From: Clostridiales bacterium
GTDB lineage: Bacteria; Bacillota; Clostridia; Lachnospirales; Anaerotignaceae
Assembly: GCA_018364635.1 (NCBI GenBank)
Contig: JAGZLR010000086.1
Location: forward strand, 1-6,545
Direction of reading: 5' to 3'
Length of the DNA stretch: 6,545 nucleotides
Every line of letters starts with the position of its first letter. Position 1 is the first letter of the stretch. The notes below the pieces were generated by a model, which saw only the letters and a program-made list of their open reading frames with translations, was not told the DNA's origin and did not search any database. A program made the position numbers and the translations under genes. Shown here piece by piece: positions 5,127 through 6,545 of this stretch.

Positions 5127-5663
5127 TTGGAACGAAACAGATATATTCAGATATGCAGAGAAAATGAATATGCCATTTTATATTATGACAATAAAGAAGA
5201 GAAAATAATACGGTATAAAACAGGAAAAAAATTTTCATTTTCCTTAAAATATCAAGTATGTATTTTGGTGACGCTGTATTTGGGATATTTATTAAATGCT
5301 AAAGTTTATACGGTATTGGCTCAAAATAGTTGCTTGAAACATTTTATCGTTTTTTTGTGCCTTGGTATCGGTTACATTGGTTTATTATTTTTTGAAAATG
5401 ATATAGCAAAAAAGATAAAAAATGAGGGAGTAGAAGTGCCGTATATCCTATCTGATGAATTGCTGCAGAAAGGACAAAAGGACTTAAAAACGCAAAAAAT
5501 GATTATGTATCTATGGACCTTGATTTCTATGGTAATATTGTTAGTCTTTTACCTGACGAATTTTGCTATGGTTTTGATACTGTTTTTAGTCAGTATGATT
5601 GCTTTATCCGCTATGGCTGCGGCAACAAGACCTGTTTTACGGGCAAAATTATATCAAGGATGA
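5127..5663 (+). CDS. Small four-TM membrane protein, paralogue C, TTG start
   Basis: The frame is open from 5082, but I choose TTG 5127: GAGGGAG (5111-5117) lies 9 nt upstream, whereas the earlier GTG/ATG at 5082-5085 has no ribosome site and overlaps the previous gene. With TTG the protein begins MERNRYIQIC, puts ILYYDNKEEKIIRY 18 residues in, and so matches paralogue A (MKYIRLYTES, then YYYEE at the same distance). 178 aa; membrane segments at ~41-58, 72-90, 125-143 and 144-165. A basic linker (AKKIKNEG) and a charged helix (ELLQKGQKDLKTQK) separate the pairs. The stop is TGA 5661-5663, but coding-like sequence continues in another frame (see 5659-5724), so the C-terminus may have been altered by a frameshift. 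Confidence 0.75.
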   Translation: MERNRYIQICRENEYAILYYDNKEEKIIRYKTGKKFSFSLKYQVCILVTLYLGYLLNAKVYTVLAQNSCLKHFIVFLCLGIGYIGLLFFENDIAKKIKNEGVEVPYILSDELLQKGQKDLKTQKMIMYLWTLISMVILLVFYLTNFAMVLILFLVSMIALSAMAAATRPVLRAKLYQG

Positions 5664-5724
5664 GAAAGCAGAAAAGGATAAATTAAAGTCGATCTTTATT
5701 AAAAAATATATGAATCCGAAGTGA
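5659..5724 (+). pseudogene. Out-of-frame C-terminal tail of paralogue C
   Basis: In the +1 frame, starting at the stop of the preceding gene, 21 codons read DEKAEKDKLKSIFIKKYMNPK before TGA 5722-5724. The composition (alternating K/E/D, then FIKKYM) looks like a genuine cytoplasmic tail and resembles the end of paralogue B (VAKVKKYLRT). One or two inserted or lost bases near 5650-5661 would join it to LRAKLYQ. It has no start or ribosome site of its own. Short length keeps this tentative. Confidence 0.35.
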
Positions 5725-5772
5725 TTTTCAGTAGTTGATTTGGTGGATGCTTTTGCATAGGAGGGGAATAAG

Positions 5773-6222
5773 ATGGGAATTTTGGACAGATTGAAAAGAG
5801 GAAAATGGACATCAAAGGAAGAATACAGTGGAATTGTAAATAATGCAAAGAAAAACAGTATGACAGCAGTTGAGTATGCAAAAAGCTTTCAAAAGGAATT
5901 TAATTACTCTGAGATGAGTATAAGTGATCTGGAAGAAATTCTGGATTATTATTCAAATGATCTATTAGAAAGCAGACCGACAGAAAATCAAGTGTGGAGT
6001 ATGTCCCTTATTTTTGGCTCTTATCTGGGGGAAGTGATGTTAAAAAACGGTCTTTCTGAAAGAGGGTATCGTTGGGGAATGCAGAATACAGGAGACATTC
6101 CCTTGTTAATGGCTGGAGATGAAAAATATATTACTCCTGTTGATAAGGTTTACAAGAGACTGGTAAATGGGACAGAAAATAATGTGGTTTCGTTTTATCA
6201 GATGATTATGGAAGAAGGATAA
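5773..6222 (+). CDS. Hypothetical 149-aa soluble protein, DUF3806-like C-terminal half
   Basis: ATG 5773 follows AGGAGGGG (5758-5765) at 7 nt, the best ribosome site of the cluster. No membrane segment or signal peptide. The N-terminal third is helical and basic (ILDRLKRGKW, KEEYSGIVNNAKK); the second half contains SLIFGSYLGEVML, YRWGM, IPLLMAGD, YITPVDKVYKRLVNG and ends SFYQMIM. The order 'LG-x-YLGE ... W ... P ... P-x-x-KV-x-KR-x-x-NG ... FY' reminds me of DUF3806-type small domains, which also occur among immunity-like proteins in polymorphic-toxin loci. This is recollection, not a search result. Its stop is 5 bp before the GTG of the next small ORF, so the two are probably co-translated. 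Confidence 0.8.
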   Translation: MGILDRLKRGKWTSKEEYSGIVNNAKKNSMTAVEYAKSFQKEFNYSEMSISDLEEILDYYSNDLLESRPTENQVWSMSLIFGSYLGEVMLKNGLSERGYRWGMQNTGDIPLLMAGDEKYITPVDKVYKRLVNGTENNVVSFYQMIMEEG

Positions 6223-6227
6223 TTGCT

Positions 6228-6404
6228 GTGAAGACAAATTTCAACAAAAATATACTGATTTGCGTCAACGGTTTTTTCTTCATGTGCATATTATGTGGTT
6301 TTGTCGTGTGGGCATCCTATAGGGAAAGACACTTTTCCCAGAAGGGATGGAGGAACTGTGATCCAGCGAAAAGATATCTTTATATGGAAGAAGATATTTT
6401 ATAA
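6228..6404 (+). CDS. 58-aa small single-TM membrane protein, GTG start
   Basis: GTG 6228 is 5 bp after the previous stop, with GGAAGAAGGA (6210-6219) as ribosome site inside the upstream gene. It encodes 58 aa: a short basic N-terminus (KTNFNKN), one hydrophobic helix at ~9-29 (ILICVNGFFFMCILCGFVVW) and a charged tail (SYRERHFSQKGWRN). Lys before the helix predicts the N-terminus in the cytoplasm. It could be a complete miniprotein or the N-terminus of a longer membrane protein broken by a frameshift, since coding-like sequence continues in another frame from about 6358. No family recognised. Confidence 0.5.
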   Translation: MKTNFNKNILICVNGFFFMCILCGFVVWASYRERHFSQKGWRNCDPAKRYLYMEEDIL

Positions 6405-6471
6405 ATATTACAAATGGAATGATAGAGAAAATGGATATCGTAAAGTAATAATCTCTCGGAATCCTGAGTGA
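6358..6471 (+). CDS. 37-aa basic ORF overlapping the small membrane protein
   Basis: GTG 6358 is preceded by GGAGG (6349-6353) with a short 4-nt spacer and opens 37 codons ending at TGA 6469-6471. The product is rich in Lys and aromatic residues (FIWKKIFYKYYKW, then RENGYRKVIISRNPE) and overlaps the end of the 58-aa ORF in the +1 frame. Either it is a genuine tiny overlapping gene or it is the true C-terminal tail of the 58-aa protein after a single frameshift around 6340-6360, which would give one ~80-aa protein with a TM helix and a basic cytoplasmic end. I favour the latter slightly. Confidence 0.3.
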   Translation: MIQRKDIFIWKKIFYKYYKWNDRENGYRKVIISRNPE

Positions 6472-6491
6472 TTATTATCGGCAACAGCCGA
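6446..6491. repeat. Two adjacent hairpins closing the cluster
   Basis: TAATAATC (6446-6453) pairs with GATTATTA (6470-6477), extended after a T-T mismatch by CTC/GAG, with an 8-nt loop. Immediately after, TCGGC (6478-6482) and GCCGA (6487-6491) form a second hairpin with an AACA loop. No T-run follows on either strand, so intrinsic termination is doubtful; they might stabilise the mRNA 3' end or mark an element boundary. Confidence 0.4.
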
Positions 6492-6545
6492 AATGCGTAC
6501 TTTGAAAAGTAAATATGATTCGGAACAGAAAAAAGAACATGGAAA

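Noticed and set aside
6493..6545. ATG opening 17 codons to the right edge
   Set aside because: No ribosome site upstream (the second hairpin occupies that place), and too short to judge before the window ends.
1..6545. CRISPR array, tRNA or rRNA genes, prophage structural genes
   Set aside because: No regularly spaced direct repeats, no cloverleaf ending in CCA, and no recognisable phage proteins were found.

Overview
The window looks like accessory DNA from a low-GC Clostridia genome, most likely a Lachnospiraceae-type gut bacterium. The AT-rich coding, strong AGGAGG-type ribosome sites, an ISLre2-type transposase fragment and a BceAB-like ABC/two-component remnant support this. The taxon is an inference; no rRNA or housekeeping gene is present.

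Left third (about 1-2040) is a graveyard of broken genes. A minus-strand reading frame runs off the left edge. The N-terminus of an ISLre2-type transposase (353-~517) runs straight into the C-terminal ~255 residues of an FtsX-like ABC permease (to 1283). After a 200-bp palindrome-rich spacer comes a response regulator with an intact receiver domain (1493-~1875). Its DNA-binding domain is missing, and the frame runs into the last ~50 codons of an ABC ATPase in another frame (1881-2039). The two junctions look like internal deletions of an antimicrobial-peptide-type regulator/transporter locus.

Middle (2040-2616) has no intact protein gene but is structured. A near-consensus promoter (TTGACA-17-TACAAT, 2166-2194) is followed by a folded ~135-nt transcript with a GNRA-capped hairpin and a terminator (2309-2338), so it is probably a small RNA gene. 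It may be, or descend from, the right end of an IS200/IS605 element with its omega RNA. A second, very stable hairpin with a T-run (2384-2427) sits inside a small decayed reading frame (2363-2497). A promoter for the downstream genes lies at 2545-2573.

Right part (2617-6471) is a compact same-strand cluster with short gaps or overlaps. It holds a 187-aa 4-TM protein, a 193-aa ~6-TM protein, a 154-aa soluble protein with a glycine-zipper segment, a 34-aa stub, a 188-aa 4-TM protein, a 178-aa 4-TM protein, a 149-aa soluble protein, and two tiny ORFs (58 and 37 aa). The three 4-TM proteins share the same plan: an N-terminal Tyr-Tyr/acidic motif, a TM hairpin, a basic/amphipathic linker, and a second TM hairpin. 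They look like diverged tandem paralogues. The layout (many small unrelated or paralogous membrane and soluble proteins, broken stubs, no enzymes) resembles orphan immunity-gene arrays beside type VII/LXG or other polymorphic-toxin loci, with the staphylococcal TsaI/DUF443 arrays as the closest analogue in layout. No toxin gene is visible, so this function is an inference.
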